A stretch of DNA of 64,000 bases, taken from the NCBI GenBank assembly GCA_964544155.1, contig CAZJAH010000001.1, positions 1 through 64,000 on the forward strand, in the 5' to 3' direction. A program made the translations under genes and the position numbers. The DNA is from CAZJAH01 sp964544155. GTDB taxonomy: Bacteria > Bacteroidota > Ignavibacteria > Kapaibacteriales > UBA2268. Shown here piece by piece: positions 16,941 through 24,132 of this stretch (its first letter is position 1; each line of letters starts with the position of its first letter). The notes beneath the pieces are model-generated. The model ran no database searches. It was not told where the DNA came from and worked only from the letters and a program-made list of their open reading frames with translations.

Positions 16941-17897
16941 TTATATCTGCCAGGTACCCTTATCGGGATAATAAAGGCTGAGTTTTGTTTCACCTACTTT
17001 AAGCGATGCCGTACGTGAAATGTTTCCTCCGACATCCTCAGCCAGGATTTTAATACCGCTTTTAAGAAGATTTGCCTTAACTGAAATTGTATTCCTTTGT
17101 CCGACATTAAAGTAATCGCCTATCTCGACTTTGGTTTTTGCTCCGCCTGCTATTTTCGCAAATATTTGATTATTCCTGCAGCCTTTTTCAATCATTAACC
17201 TGATCATTTCTTTCACCGCTGAATCCGCGAAATACCCCGGCAGTTTAAGGGCTTTTTCTCCGTCGGTTTTAGAATTGGGAAGTACTACATGCGCCATGCC
17301 GACAATATTCTTAACAGGGCATACCATCGCCAATCCGATACATGAGCCAAGAGCATATATTTTCAGAGTTTTACCCGTGCCGTTTGTAACTTCCATTGCT
17401 CCCATACCTAATATCACCTGGTCGGTTTTGGCTTTTCTATCAAGGGCATTGGAGGGCAGGCGATAGTCTTTTTTGCCCTTTTTGAGATATTGAACGTCTT
17501 TAGTTGCCGCTATCCTGATCTTTGTGTATAGCTGGTTCATAAGATTAGGCAGCGCTTTTGCACCGGCCTGAGGTTTGGAAAGGAAATCCACTGCTCCAGC
17601 TTCGAATGCCTCCTGAGTGATCTTTGAATCCCTGTCGGTCAGAGCGCTTAGTACAATTGTTGGTATTGGATTTACCGGCATTAAGTTATGCAGAAACTGG
17701 ATGCCGTTCATACGCGGCATTTCCATATCGAGTATTATTACATCCGGCTTTTGCCTGTTAATCAAATTAAGGGCAAGGTAGCCGTCTGTAGCCTTGCCTG
17801 ATACTTCTATGCGCGGGTCTTTTTCCAGGCCTCTTGCTAATATATCAAGTACAAGGGCCTGGTCATCAACAATTAGAACTTTAATTTTATTATTCAT
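16941..17897 (-). CDS. CheB-type receiver fused to CheD chemoreceptor deamidase domain
   Basis: A 318-residue fusion. The receiver (1-125) has phospho-acceptor Asp57 in IILDMEMPRMNG and the CheB-like stretch IPTIVLSALTDRDS...GAVDFLSKP. A short linker leads to a CheD domain (about 158-318) with Cys186 in LGSCIG and His203 in GMAHVVLP, at the same 17-residue spacing as Cys27 and His44 of Thermotoga CheD. The position of Thermotoga Thr21 appears to be Ile180. CheD deamidates glutamines on chemoreceptors; here it takes the place normally held by the CheB methylesterase. No CheA, CheW or receptor gene is in the window. Start at 17897 is preferred to an ATG nine codons upstream. Confidence 0.85.
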   Translation of the reverse strand: MNNKIKVLIVDDQALVLDILARGLEKDPRIEVSGKATDGYLALNLINRQKPDVIILDMEMPRMNGIQFLHNLMPVNPIPTIVLSALTDRDSKITQEAFEAGAVDFLSKPQAGAKALPNLMNQLYTKIRIAATKDVQYLKKGKKDYRLPSNALDRKAKTDQVILGMGAMEVTNGTGKTLKIYALGSCIGLAMVCPVKNIVGMAHVVLPNSKTDGEKALKLPGYFADSAVKEMIRLMIEKGCRNNQIFAKIAGGAKTKVEIGDYFNVGQRNTISVKANLLKSGIKILAEDVGGNISRTASLKVGETKLSLYYPDKGTWQI

Positions 17898-18109
17898 TAG
17901 TCTTTTTGATAATAGCTGTAGCATTGTTCAGGGCGGGTTTATACCGCCATTTTCAATTATCGGTATTTTTTACGAAAATGTTAAGGCTTTATTAAATTAG
18001 TTTTTCTTCATTATAATAATATGTTAGCAATAATATAATAAGCTAATAATAGAATCACTTAATTTCAGCACTGAATTTTCTGATTAATAATCCCGGATTT
18101 TTAAGTATT

Positions 18110-18136
18110 AAAAAAGAGCACCCGCAGATGCCCTCT
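18110..18136 (-). terminator. probable terminator of coaBC
   Basis: On the minus strand a six-pair stem with a 2-base bulge (AGAGGGCA against TGCTCT) runs into six T residues, 33 bp beyond the coaBC stop codon. The stem is imperfect, so this is a moderate call. Confidence 0.5.
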
Positions 18137-18168
18137 GAATAATCCGGCCAAATAATCTTTCCCGGCGA

Positions 18169-19590
18169 TCAGTTAATACCAGCCGCAGTACTTAGAATTA
18201 TCTTAGCGCAGTTAACTTTGCTCATCGGCGGTATTTCCTTTGTGACGCCGTCTTTCGTAATAATAGTGATTGTGTTCTTATCGCCTCCGAAACCGCTATC
18301 CGGCTTAGAGGATGAATTTATAACGATCATGTCGCATTTTTTTTCGTGCAGCTTTTTACGTCCGTATTCAAGTTCATTTTCGGCTTCCAGTGCAAATCCG
18401 GCAATTATCTGCCCCTTTTGTCTGCTATTGCATATTCTCGATAAGATGTCCACGGTTTTTATCAGTTTTAATTCCATTCTGTCGGAATGGCCTTTTTTGA
18501 TTTTGCCGTCTTTGGGATATTCCGGAGTGAAATCAGCCACCGCGGCAGCCATAATGATAATATCATGGCTGTCTTTACGTGCCATAACCGCCTGAAGCAT
18601 ATCATTAGCGGATTCAACATCTACCCTGCTGACGTACTGAGGCGTGGGCAAATTCACCGGCCCTGAAATAATGGTAACATCCGCTCCTGCCTGACGCGCC
18701 TCGTTCGCGATTGCAAATCCCATTTTTCCTGAGGATTGATTGCCAATATAGCGCACATCGTCAATTTTTTCATGGGTAGGACCTGCTGTAATCAGTACTT
18801 TCTTCCCTTTAAGGTATTCTCCTGTTTTGAGTCCGAATTTCCGGAGTTTCATTTTTTCAAGCTCTAATTCCGCAGTAAATTTATCGGCATCTATAGCTTC
18901 CTCAAGTGATTGATCGGGCTTTGAGAGAATATCATCAATATCAGGTGAACTGTTTACCTTATTGTTACCTCCTGGTTCTTTGGCTGTTGGCGAAGCGATA
19001 ACTTTACCTTCAAAGAGATTCTTCACATTTTCAATAATAATAGGTATGTCGGGAAATCTTCCGGGGCCTTCAAACCCGCTGGACAGCTCACCTTCATCGG
19101 GCGGCAGATATAGCGCGCCGTCGGCAATGCATTGCCTGATATTCCTTTGTGTGGATTCGTGCAGGAACATAGTGGAATCCATGGCCGGGGCAATGATGAG
19201 CGGCAGGCCTTTGGGCAGGGCTGTAGCTACGGTAACAAGCGGATTATCACAAATACCTCCGGCAAGCTTACCCAGGGTAGTGGCTGAACAGGGCGCTACT
19301 AACATTATATCAGCCCAGTGGGCAAGCTGTATATGCCAGGCACCTCCGCTTTGAATATCCCTTTCAAACATTTTGATTATAACGGGGTTGCGGCTCAGGT
19401 TCTCAAGAGTCATGGGAGTTACAAATTCAGTGGCTGCCTCAGTCATTATCACATTTACATGGGCGCCCGCTTTAATGAGTTCCCTTACGAGCAAGGGTGT
19501 TTTGTACGCGGCTATTGATCCGGTAATTCCCAGTATTATTTTTTTATTTTTGTAAAAAGTTTTTAGCTCTTCTCTTAAATTCTCATCCAT
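18169..19590 (-). CDS. coaBC: bifunctional phosphopantothenoylcysteine decarboxylase/phosphopantothenate-cysteine ligase
   Basis: A 473-residue coenzyme A biosynthesis enzyme. The N-terminal CoaC flavoprotein half (about 12-195) has GITGSIAAYK, the flavin-binding LAHWADIMLVAPCSATTLGKLAGGICDN and APAMDSTMF (PxMN motif in its Asp form). The C-terminal CoaB half (about 265-470) has KKVLITAGPTHEKIDDVRYIGNQSSGKMG and AAVADF. Between them is a linker of roughly 60 residues, longer than usual (families are about 400 residues), rich in Asp/Glu/Lys. CoaBC converts 4'-phosphopantothenate plus cysteine to 4'-phosphopantetheine. Monocistronic. Confidence 0.95.
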   Translation of the reverse strand: MDENLREELKTFYKNKKIILGITGSIAAYKTPLLVRELIKAGAHVNVIMTEAATEFVTPMTLENLSRNPVIIKMFERDIQSGGAWHIQLAHWADIMLVAPCSATTLGKLAGGICDNPLVTVATALPKGLPLIIAPAMDSTMFLHESTQRNIRQCIADGALYLPPDEGELSSGFEGPGRFPDIPIIIENVKNLFEGKVIASPTAKEPGGNNKVNSSPDIDDILSKPDQSLEEAIDADKFTAELELEKMKLRKFGLKTGEYLKGKKVLITAGPTHEKIDDVRYIGNQSSGKMGFAIANEARQAGADVTIISGPVNLPTPQYVSRVDVESANDMLQAVMARKDSHDIIIMAAAVADFTPEYPKDGKIKKGHSDRMELKLIKTVDILSRICNSRQKGQIIAGFALEAENELEYGRKKLHEKKCDMIVINSSSKPDSGFGGDKNTITIITKDGVTKEIPPMSKVNCAKIILSTAAGIN

Positions 19591-19834
19591 TGCTTATGCC
19601 GGTTCAGAAATGAAACATTTACTTAGAGCCTGACGGATAGCATGATTTTTTCTTTGCGTCCCGGGCTATTTTTAGTTGGATTTTAGTAATTACTTTAAGG
19701 CTGTCGCGATTTTTATATATTCTTTGGCGCATTTACCACCCGGCCTGCCTTAATCGGCTGAGGCTCCAGTAGCCGGCCCAGGAGAGGGGAAAAAGAAAGC
19801 AAATTTGTTACAGGCTTGTGGTTTATTCATAAAA
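19591..19834. other. intergenic region with a G+C-rich, structured segment
   Basis: No open frame of note. At about 19738-19790 the sequence becomes markedly G+C-rich compared with the flanks and can fold locally (CGGCT at 19755-19759 with AGCCG at 19771-19775, and outer GGCC repeats). It sits between coaBC and the terminator of the ytxG-like gene. I do not recognise it as a known RNA family. Confidence 0.4.
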
Positions 19835-19860
19835 AAGGCTGTCCGTTTAGGAACAGCCTT
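19835..19860 (-). terminator. intrinsic terminator of the kdsC-ytxH-ytxG operon
   Basis: Arms AAGGCTGT (19835-19842) and ACAGCCTT (19853-19860) continue as CC/GG across a one-base bulge. On the minus strand the stem is followed by a T tract (CCTTTTTTATG), 24 bp beyond the last stop codon of the operon. Confidence 0.88.
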
Positions 19861-19883
19861 ATTATACGTTGTTACATGCAGGT

Positions 19884-20381
19884 TTATAGCTTTTTCTGCT
19901 TGTTATTTTTTGACATATAGCCCGTAAACACAGAAAATGCCTTAGAAGCCGCGGAAATAACAGAAGCAGCGTTGCTTATTGGCGGTGCCACTTTGTTATA
20001 AACATTTCCTGAGAGCTTTTCAAACGGTTCTATAATGCTGAATACTCTGTCAGTTTTTTTATTAATATCAACTGTTGTTTCATTAATTTGCTCACTCATA
20101 TTATCGAAAATATTCATCGATTCAATGGCTTTGGATTTAACATCCTTTAAGTCTTCAAGCGAATTATCGACTCTAACTTTCAAATCCTGCATATCATCGA
20201 GAGTTTCAAGCACCTTTGACTTAAGTTCCTTAAAGTCCTTACCGGAATCTTCAACGGATTTAACCGCTTTACGCGCTAGGCCAAGCCCTGAATTGATCGA
20301 TACAATTGTAACGATCGAAAGCACGATAAAAATAACGAGCGCTATTAGAGCGACAACCTGCAATGCTATACTTAATCCCAT
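19884..20381 (-). CDS. DUF948-like (YtxG-type) membrane-anchored coiled-coil protein
   Basis: A 165-residue protein with one N-terminal membrane helix (about 5-28) followed by a long heptad-rich helical region (about 35-115: ESLKELKSK-like repeats such as DFKELKSKVLETLDDMQDLKVRV). This is the layout of DUF948/YtxG general-stress proteins. It follows the YtxH-domain gene by 9 bp, reproducing the ytxG-ytxH pairing of Bacillus. The molecular role of the family is not established. Likely inner-membrane, with the coiled coil in the cytoplasm. Confidence 0.7.
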   Translation of the reverse strand: MGLSIALQVVALIALVIFIVLSIVTIVSINSGLGLARKAVKSVEDSGKDFKELKSKVLETLDDMQDLKVRVDNSLEDLKDVKSKAIESMNIFDNMSEQINETTVDINKKTDRVFSIIEPFEKLSGNVYNKVAPPISNAASVISAASKAFSVFTGYMSKNNKQKKL

Positions 20382-20390
20382 AACCGCCTC

Positions 20391-20837
20391 TTAGGTTTCT
20401 TCAATCTCAATATCTTCCGAAGATTTGATTTCGCTTCTGAAAGCGTCAGCGCTTGCTTTAGCCGCCCCCCTCACCTGATCAATCTTGTCCTGTACCTGAG
20501 TTTTGGTGGAGGAGGCTTTAAACTTTGCTTCCTGGAGCACCCTCTCGGCATTTTCAAGCAGGCTTTCAGCCTGGTGCCGTGCCGAATCAATAATATGCTG
20601 GGCTCTTACCCTTCCATCATTCACGGACGTCATCACATTCTCGCTTACGTGCTTTTCAACTCCTTTTAAGTAATCTGAAGCCTTTCCATAAAAGTCTGTA
20701 CTTTGCTGGCTTAGATCTTTTCGTAATTCTTCGCCACTTTTGGGCGCTAACAGCAAAGCCGTTACGGCTCCTGCCATACCACCTATCAAAGCTCCGATAA
20801 TAAAGCCCTTGCTGTAATCTGATTCATGGTTAGCCAT
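20391..20837 (-). CDS. YtxH-domain protein
   Basis: A 148-residue protein. The N-terminal glycine-rich membrane hairpin (GFIIGALIGGMAGAVTALLLAPKSGEELRKDL, about 10-41, read in two parts) is the YtxH domain. The rest is a charged helix (about 45-140) with coiled-coil character. YtxH proteins are induced by stress in Bacillus; their function is unknown. The gene lies between kdsC and the DUF948-like gene with short gaps (43 and 9 bp), suggesting a single transcript. Family membership is secure, function is not. Confidence 0.85.
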   Translation of the reverse strand: MANHESDYSKGFIIGALIGGMAGAVTALLLAPKSGEELRKDLSQQSTDFYGKASDYLKGVEKHVSENVMTSVNDGRVRAQHIIDSARHQAESLLENAERVLQEAKFKASSTKTQVQDKIDQVRGAAKASADAFRSEIKSSEDIEIEET

Positions 20838-20880
20838 AATGTTATATCCTCCTGATTGATTATAAAAATAAGTCCTTAAC

Positions 20881-21405
20881 TCACCAATTTTCCTCTAAAG
20901 TTATCAGTTTATCCTGAGCTGAAAGAATAATTTCACAAAATTCCCTTACTGCTCCGTTGCCTCCATTTGCTCTGCATATATAATCTGTTACTTTTAGCAC
21001 TGAATCGGCAGCGTCACCGGGGCAGGCTGATACACCGGCCAGTTTCATAACATGGATGTCGTTTATGTCATCACCGATATATGCTGTTTCCTCATGGCTG
21101 AGCGACAGCTCGCTGCAAAGCCTGTTAAACGCGTCGGTTTTATTCCGGCAATTAAGAACAAGATGTTTTATTTTCAGTTTATCAGCCCGCGCTTTTGCTA
21201 TGGGTGAATTTTCACTTGTTATTATGCCGGTATCCAATCCTGCTTTGTGCATGAGGTTTATCCCCATGCCGTCCCTTGTGGAAAACCTTTTCAGCTCCTC
21301 TCCGTCTTTTGAATAATACATGGCAGAGTCAGTCAGTGTACCGTCGACATCCATAACCAGTAGTTTAACTTTAGATAATTTTTGACTGATTTCTTTTGTT
21401 ATCAT
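20881..21405 (-). CDS. kdsC: 3-deoxy-D-manno-octulosonate 8-phosphate phosphatase (KdsC)
   Basis: A 174-residue HAD phosphatase of the YrbI/KdsC type, without a cap domain. The nucleophile motif is MDVDGTLTD (Asp19, Asp21), then RDGMGI, the Thr/Ser motif IITSE, and the metal-binding YIGDDINDIHVMKLAGVS. The C-terminus CRANGGNGAVREF is typical of KdsC, whose tail closes the active site of the neighbouring subunit in the tetramer. It dephosphorylates Kdo-8-phosphate for lipopolysaccharide inner core synthesis, so the organism is expected to make LPS. First gene of the operon with the ytx pair. Confidence 0.93.
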   Translation of the reverse strand: MITKEISQKLSKVKLLVMDVDGTLTDSAMYYSKDGEELKRFSTRDGMGINLMHKAGLDTGIITSENSPIAKARADKLKIKHLVLNCRNKTDAFNRLCSELSLSHEETAYIGDDINDIHVMKLAGVSACPGDAADSVLKVTDYICRANGGNGAVREFCEIILSAQDKLITLEENW

Positions 21406-21530
21406 TTTTATTTAATTATTTTTGAATATGAAATTTAATTAAGATAAATATACTAAATATTACAAAATTTTCATAATGTTTATTTCTTACCTATTAAGAA
21501 AAGTATCAAAAATTAATTTATTGGATTAAA

Positions 21531-22373
21531 ATGAAAAAAATCTACATCAGCCTTCGGATTTCAATGCCCGAAGAACTTTTTGAACAAGCGGTGGCATTAC
21601 TTTCGGTTTTTCCATTCACCGGTATTGAAGAATTGACGGATGAAATCGAAATTACTTTCAACCGCGAAGATTACAACCCGGCTATAAGAGAAGAAATTAC
21701 AGCCCTGATTAAAAATCTTCACAGCAACTCTGAGATAGTATCCGAAAATGAAATCAGAGAAAGGAACTGGAACGAAGAATGGGAAAAAAACCTTACACCT
21801 GTTCTGATAGGTGATGTTGCCATAACACCTGAAATTAAAAAGGATGAGGTTAACGCAGTCAATAAGATAATCATTAATCCTAAAATGTCATTCGGTACAG
21901 GGCATCATGCTACCACAAGATTAATGTGCGGAATGATGAAGGATAACATTAGTCCGGGGTCATTCTGGATTGACGCCGGTACAGGTACAGGTATATTAGC
22001 TATTCTGGCTGTTATTTACGGCGCTGGGAAAGTTCTCGCTTTTGATAACAGCGAATGGGCTGTGAACAATACAATCGAGAATATCAGGCTGAATAATGTT
22101 GAAGACAGGATTGATGTCAGAGAAGCTGATATTTTTAATCTTAAGCTCCCGGAAGCTGACGGTATTCTGGCAAATATCAATCAGCCTATCATAGAAAAAA
22201 TGATGAAGAAATTCCATAAATCATTGATAAATAATAATGGAATACTGATTGCTTCAGGAATATTAAAATATAATTCTTCTACATTACTGGAAATTGCCGA
22301 ACTTACGGGATTTGAAATTGCAAAAACTGAGGTCGAGGATGAATGGGTTGCCTATAAATTCAGAGCTGTATAA
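21531..22373 (+). CDS. prmA: ribosomal protein L11 methyltransferase
   Basis: A 280-residue SAM-dependent methyltransferase that trimethylates ribosomal protein L11. It has the L11-binding N-terminal domain (1-90), the PrmA hallmark FGTGHHATTR (121-130), the SAM-binding loop WIDAGTGTGILAI (146-158) and the catalytic-region motif ANINQPII. Length is a little below the usual 290-300. The 3' end overlaps the Ppx/GppA gene by 35 bp. Divergent from kdsC across a 125-bp A+T-rich gap. Confidence 0.94.
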   Translation: MKKIYISLRISMPEELFEQAVALLSVFPFTGIEELTDEIEITFNREDYNPAIREEITALIKNLHSNSEIVSENEIRERNWNEEWEKNLTPVLIGDVAITPEIKKDEVNAVNKIIINPKMSFGTGHHATTRLMCGMMKDNISPGSFWIDAGTGTGILAILAVIYGAGKVLAFDNSEWAVNNTIENIRLNNVEDRIDVREADIFNLKLPEADGILANINQPIIEKMMKKFHKSLINNNGILIASGILKYNSSTLLEIAELTGFEIAKTEVEDEWVAYKFRAV

Positions 22374-23280
22374 AATCGCGGTTATTGATATCGGAACAAA
22401 TACGATTTTGATGTCAACAGCCATTATTACAAAGGAAAAGATTGATATTACGGGCGACTATCACAAGCTAGCACGCCTTGGTGAAAATGTTGATAAAACC
22501 GGCCGGATCAATAACGAGGCTATTGAACGTTCCGTTAAAATTCTTCTTGAATATAAAGATATCTGCGCTAAAGAGAATATACAAAGAATTATTGTTACGG
22601 GAACCAGTGCCATGCGCGACGCGGCTAACCGGGGTGAAGTTCTAAGCGCTTTAGGAAAATCTATCGGCAGCGAAATTAATATAATTGACGGCAAGAAAGA
22701 GGCAGAATTAAGCTTCGCCGGAGCAGCCCGGGATTCTGCTCCGTCACTTGTGATAGATGTTGGCGGCGGAAGCACAGAAATAATCAGCGGGCGGGAAAAA
22801 GTTTTCAGCAACATGATAAGCCTGCAAATTGGTGCAGTAAGGATCACCGAGAGGTTTTTCAGCAGCCTCCCTCCCGGTAGTGATGAATATAACACTGCCG
22901 GTGAATATATCAGAAAAGAAATACGCAAAACCTCCGGATGGCATATAGACAGAAAAATATATTCTGTCGGCGGAACGGCTACTACAATTGCCCATGCCCT
23001 TTCCGGAAAAGATATTTATGACCGCGAAGCCGTACACGGGCAGGAAGTTTATTATAATGATCTATCCGGGCTGCTCGATGTTTTTCTTTCACTTACACCT
23101 GATGAAATTACCCGAAAATTCGGAATGCATCCCAAAAGAGCGGACGTAATCAGCGCCGGTACTTTGATAATGAAAGAACTAATGGAAATGTATGATAAAA
23201 GAAGCTTCGCGGTCAGCGCAAACGGACTCAGATACGGACTTTTAAAGCAGATGCAAAATAATTTATTTAACAAAGTTTAG
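22339..23280 (+). CDS. Ppx/GppA-family exopolyphosphatase or pppGpp phosphohydrolase
   Basis: A 313-residue ASKHA-fold phosphatase: phosphate-1 loop AVIDIGTNTI, TGTSAMRDAANR in the middle and phosphate-2 loop VIDVGGGSTEII. It has only the two N-terminal ASKHA domains, as in short Ppx proteins; the C-terminal HD-type extension of E. coli Ppx is missing. It hydrolyses polyphosphate or (p)ppGpp; sequence cannot decide which. The start at 22339 is chosen for its GAGG Shine-Dalgarno and because residues before it (frame open from 22294) do not fit the family. Overlaps prmA by 35 bp. Confidence 0.88.
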   Translation: MNGLPINSELYKIAVIDIGTNTILMSTAIITKEKIDITGDYHKLARLGENVDKTGRINNEAIERSVKILLEYKDICAKENIQRIIVTGTSAMRDAANRGEVLSALGKSIGSEINIIDGKKEAELSFAGAARDSAPSLVIDVGGGSTEIISGREKVFSNMISLQIGAVRITERFFSSLPPGSDEYNTAGEYIRKEIRKTSGWHIDRKIYSVGGTATTIAHALSGKDIYDREAVHGQEVYYNDLSGLLDVFLSLTPDEITRKFGMHPKRADVISAGTLIMKELMEMYDKRSFAVSANGLRYGLLKQMQNNLFNKV

Positions 23281-23346
23281 GAATTAAGATATAATCATTA
23301 TTTTTGCAGATTGATTTAAAATATAAACCATATTGAGGGAGAAAAT

Positions 23347-24006
23347 ATGAAATACTTTGCTTTTGTTTTAACTTTATCAATAGCTCTAATGTTAAATTCT
23401 TGTGACCGGGGCGCAAAACCCCAGGTTTATAATGAAAAAATATCCCGGGAAAACCTGCCTGAGCTGGTCGAAAAAATGAAAGAAGATCCCAATGTAAGCA
23501 ATCAGGATATCGAGTACTTCACCCAGGGGCTCAACTTTACGCCACCCGATACCATTCAGAGCAAAACTGTAGGTGATGTGATCGAATCACAGAAGGAAAG
23601 AATCAGAAATTCTAACTTTCAGAGGGCAGCTCAAGGCGCGAAAAAAACTCAGATGTACATGCATCACCATTTTAAATTTGCCGGAATGAATACCAATGAT
23701 CAGGAAGAGGCTGATTTTAACCAGATTGTTTATGAAGTAACTAACCTCGGTGATAAAACTATTACTGACATTCAGGGGCAGATCCGGTTTTTCAGTCAGA
23801 AAAATGACATTATCAAAATATTCAATATCAATATGAATAAAAATATTGAACCCGGTGAAACAATCAGAAATGCCGAAAATTTTGTCCATGATCCCGAAAA
23901 TAACAGAGACAGGATCATCAGGGATAATCTAAAAAATCTTAGAGGCAAATGGGAACCGATAACAATAACATTCGAAGGCGGTGAAAAGCTGACTTTGGCT
24001 GATTAA
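23347..24006 (+). CDS. lipoprotein of unknown function
   Basis: A 219-residue lipoprotein with lipobox LNSC (Cys19). The mature part is charged, with a helical first half and a beta-sandwich-like second half (about 110-219: NQIVYEVTNLGDKTITDIQGQIRFFSQ, then NIEPGETIR) that resembles FxLYD-type domains, which often sit on lipoproteins facing the periplasm. Good GAGGGAG Shine-Dalgarno. It is 66 bp behind the Ppx/GppA gene and followed by a strong terminator. The domain match is weak; no function proposed. Confidence 0.7.
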   Translation: MKYFAFVLTLSIALMLNSCDRGAKPQVYNEKISRENLPELVEKMKEDPNVSNQDIEYFTQGLNFTPPDTIQSKTVGDVIESQKERIRNSNFQRAAQGAKKTQMYMHHHFKFAGMNTNDQEEADFNQIVYEVTNLGDKTITDIQGQIRFFSQKNDIIKIFNINMNKNIEPGETIRNAENFVHDPENNRDRIIRDNLKNLRGKWEPITITFEGGEKLTLAD

Positions 24007-24036
24007 ATAGTATTAACAAAATATTTTTCTGGCAGT

Positions 24037-24060
24037 AAAGCTCCGGTAAACCGGGGCTTT
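24037..24060 (+). terminator. intrinsic terminator after the lipoprotein gene
   Basis: Stem AAAGCTCCGG (24037-24046) with CCGGGGCTTT (24051-24060), one G-T wobble, 4-base loop, followed by ATTAG. Placed directly behind the stop codon of the plus-strand lipoprotein gene. Confidence 0.7.
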
Positions 24061-24066
24061 ATTAGT

Positions 24067-24094
24067 AAAAGGGCAATTCTGGAATTGCCCTTTT
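24067..24094. terminator. bidirectional terminator between convergent genes
   Basis: Perfect 13-bp arms, AAAAGGGCAATTC (24067-24079) and GAATTGCCCTTTT (24082-24094). The stem carries A and T tails on both sides and sits between the lipoprotein gene and the convergent oxoglutarate dehydrogenase gene. Confidence 0.88.
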
Positions 24095-24132
24095 ACTTAA
24101 CGTTTCTATAATGATAAACCCGAAGATAATGA

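Noticed and set aside
19735..19795. 6S, RNase P or tmRNA gene
   Set aside because: No conserved sequence of these RNAs is recognised and the structured segment is too short.
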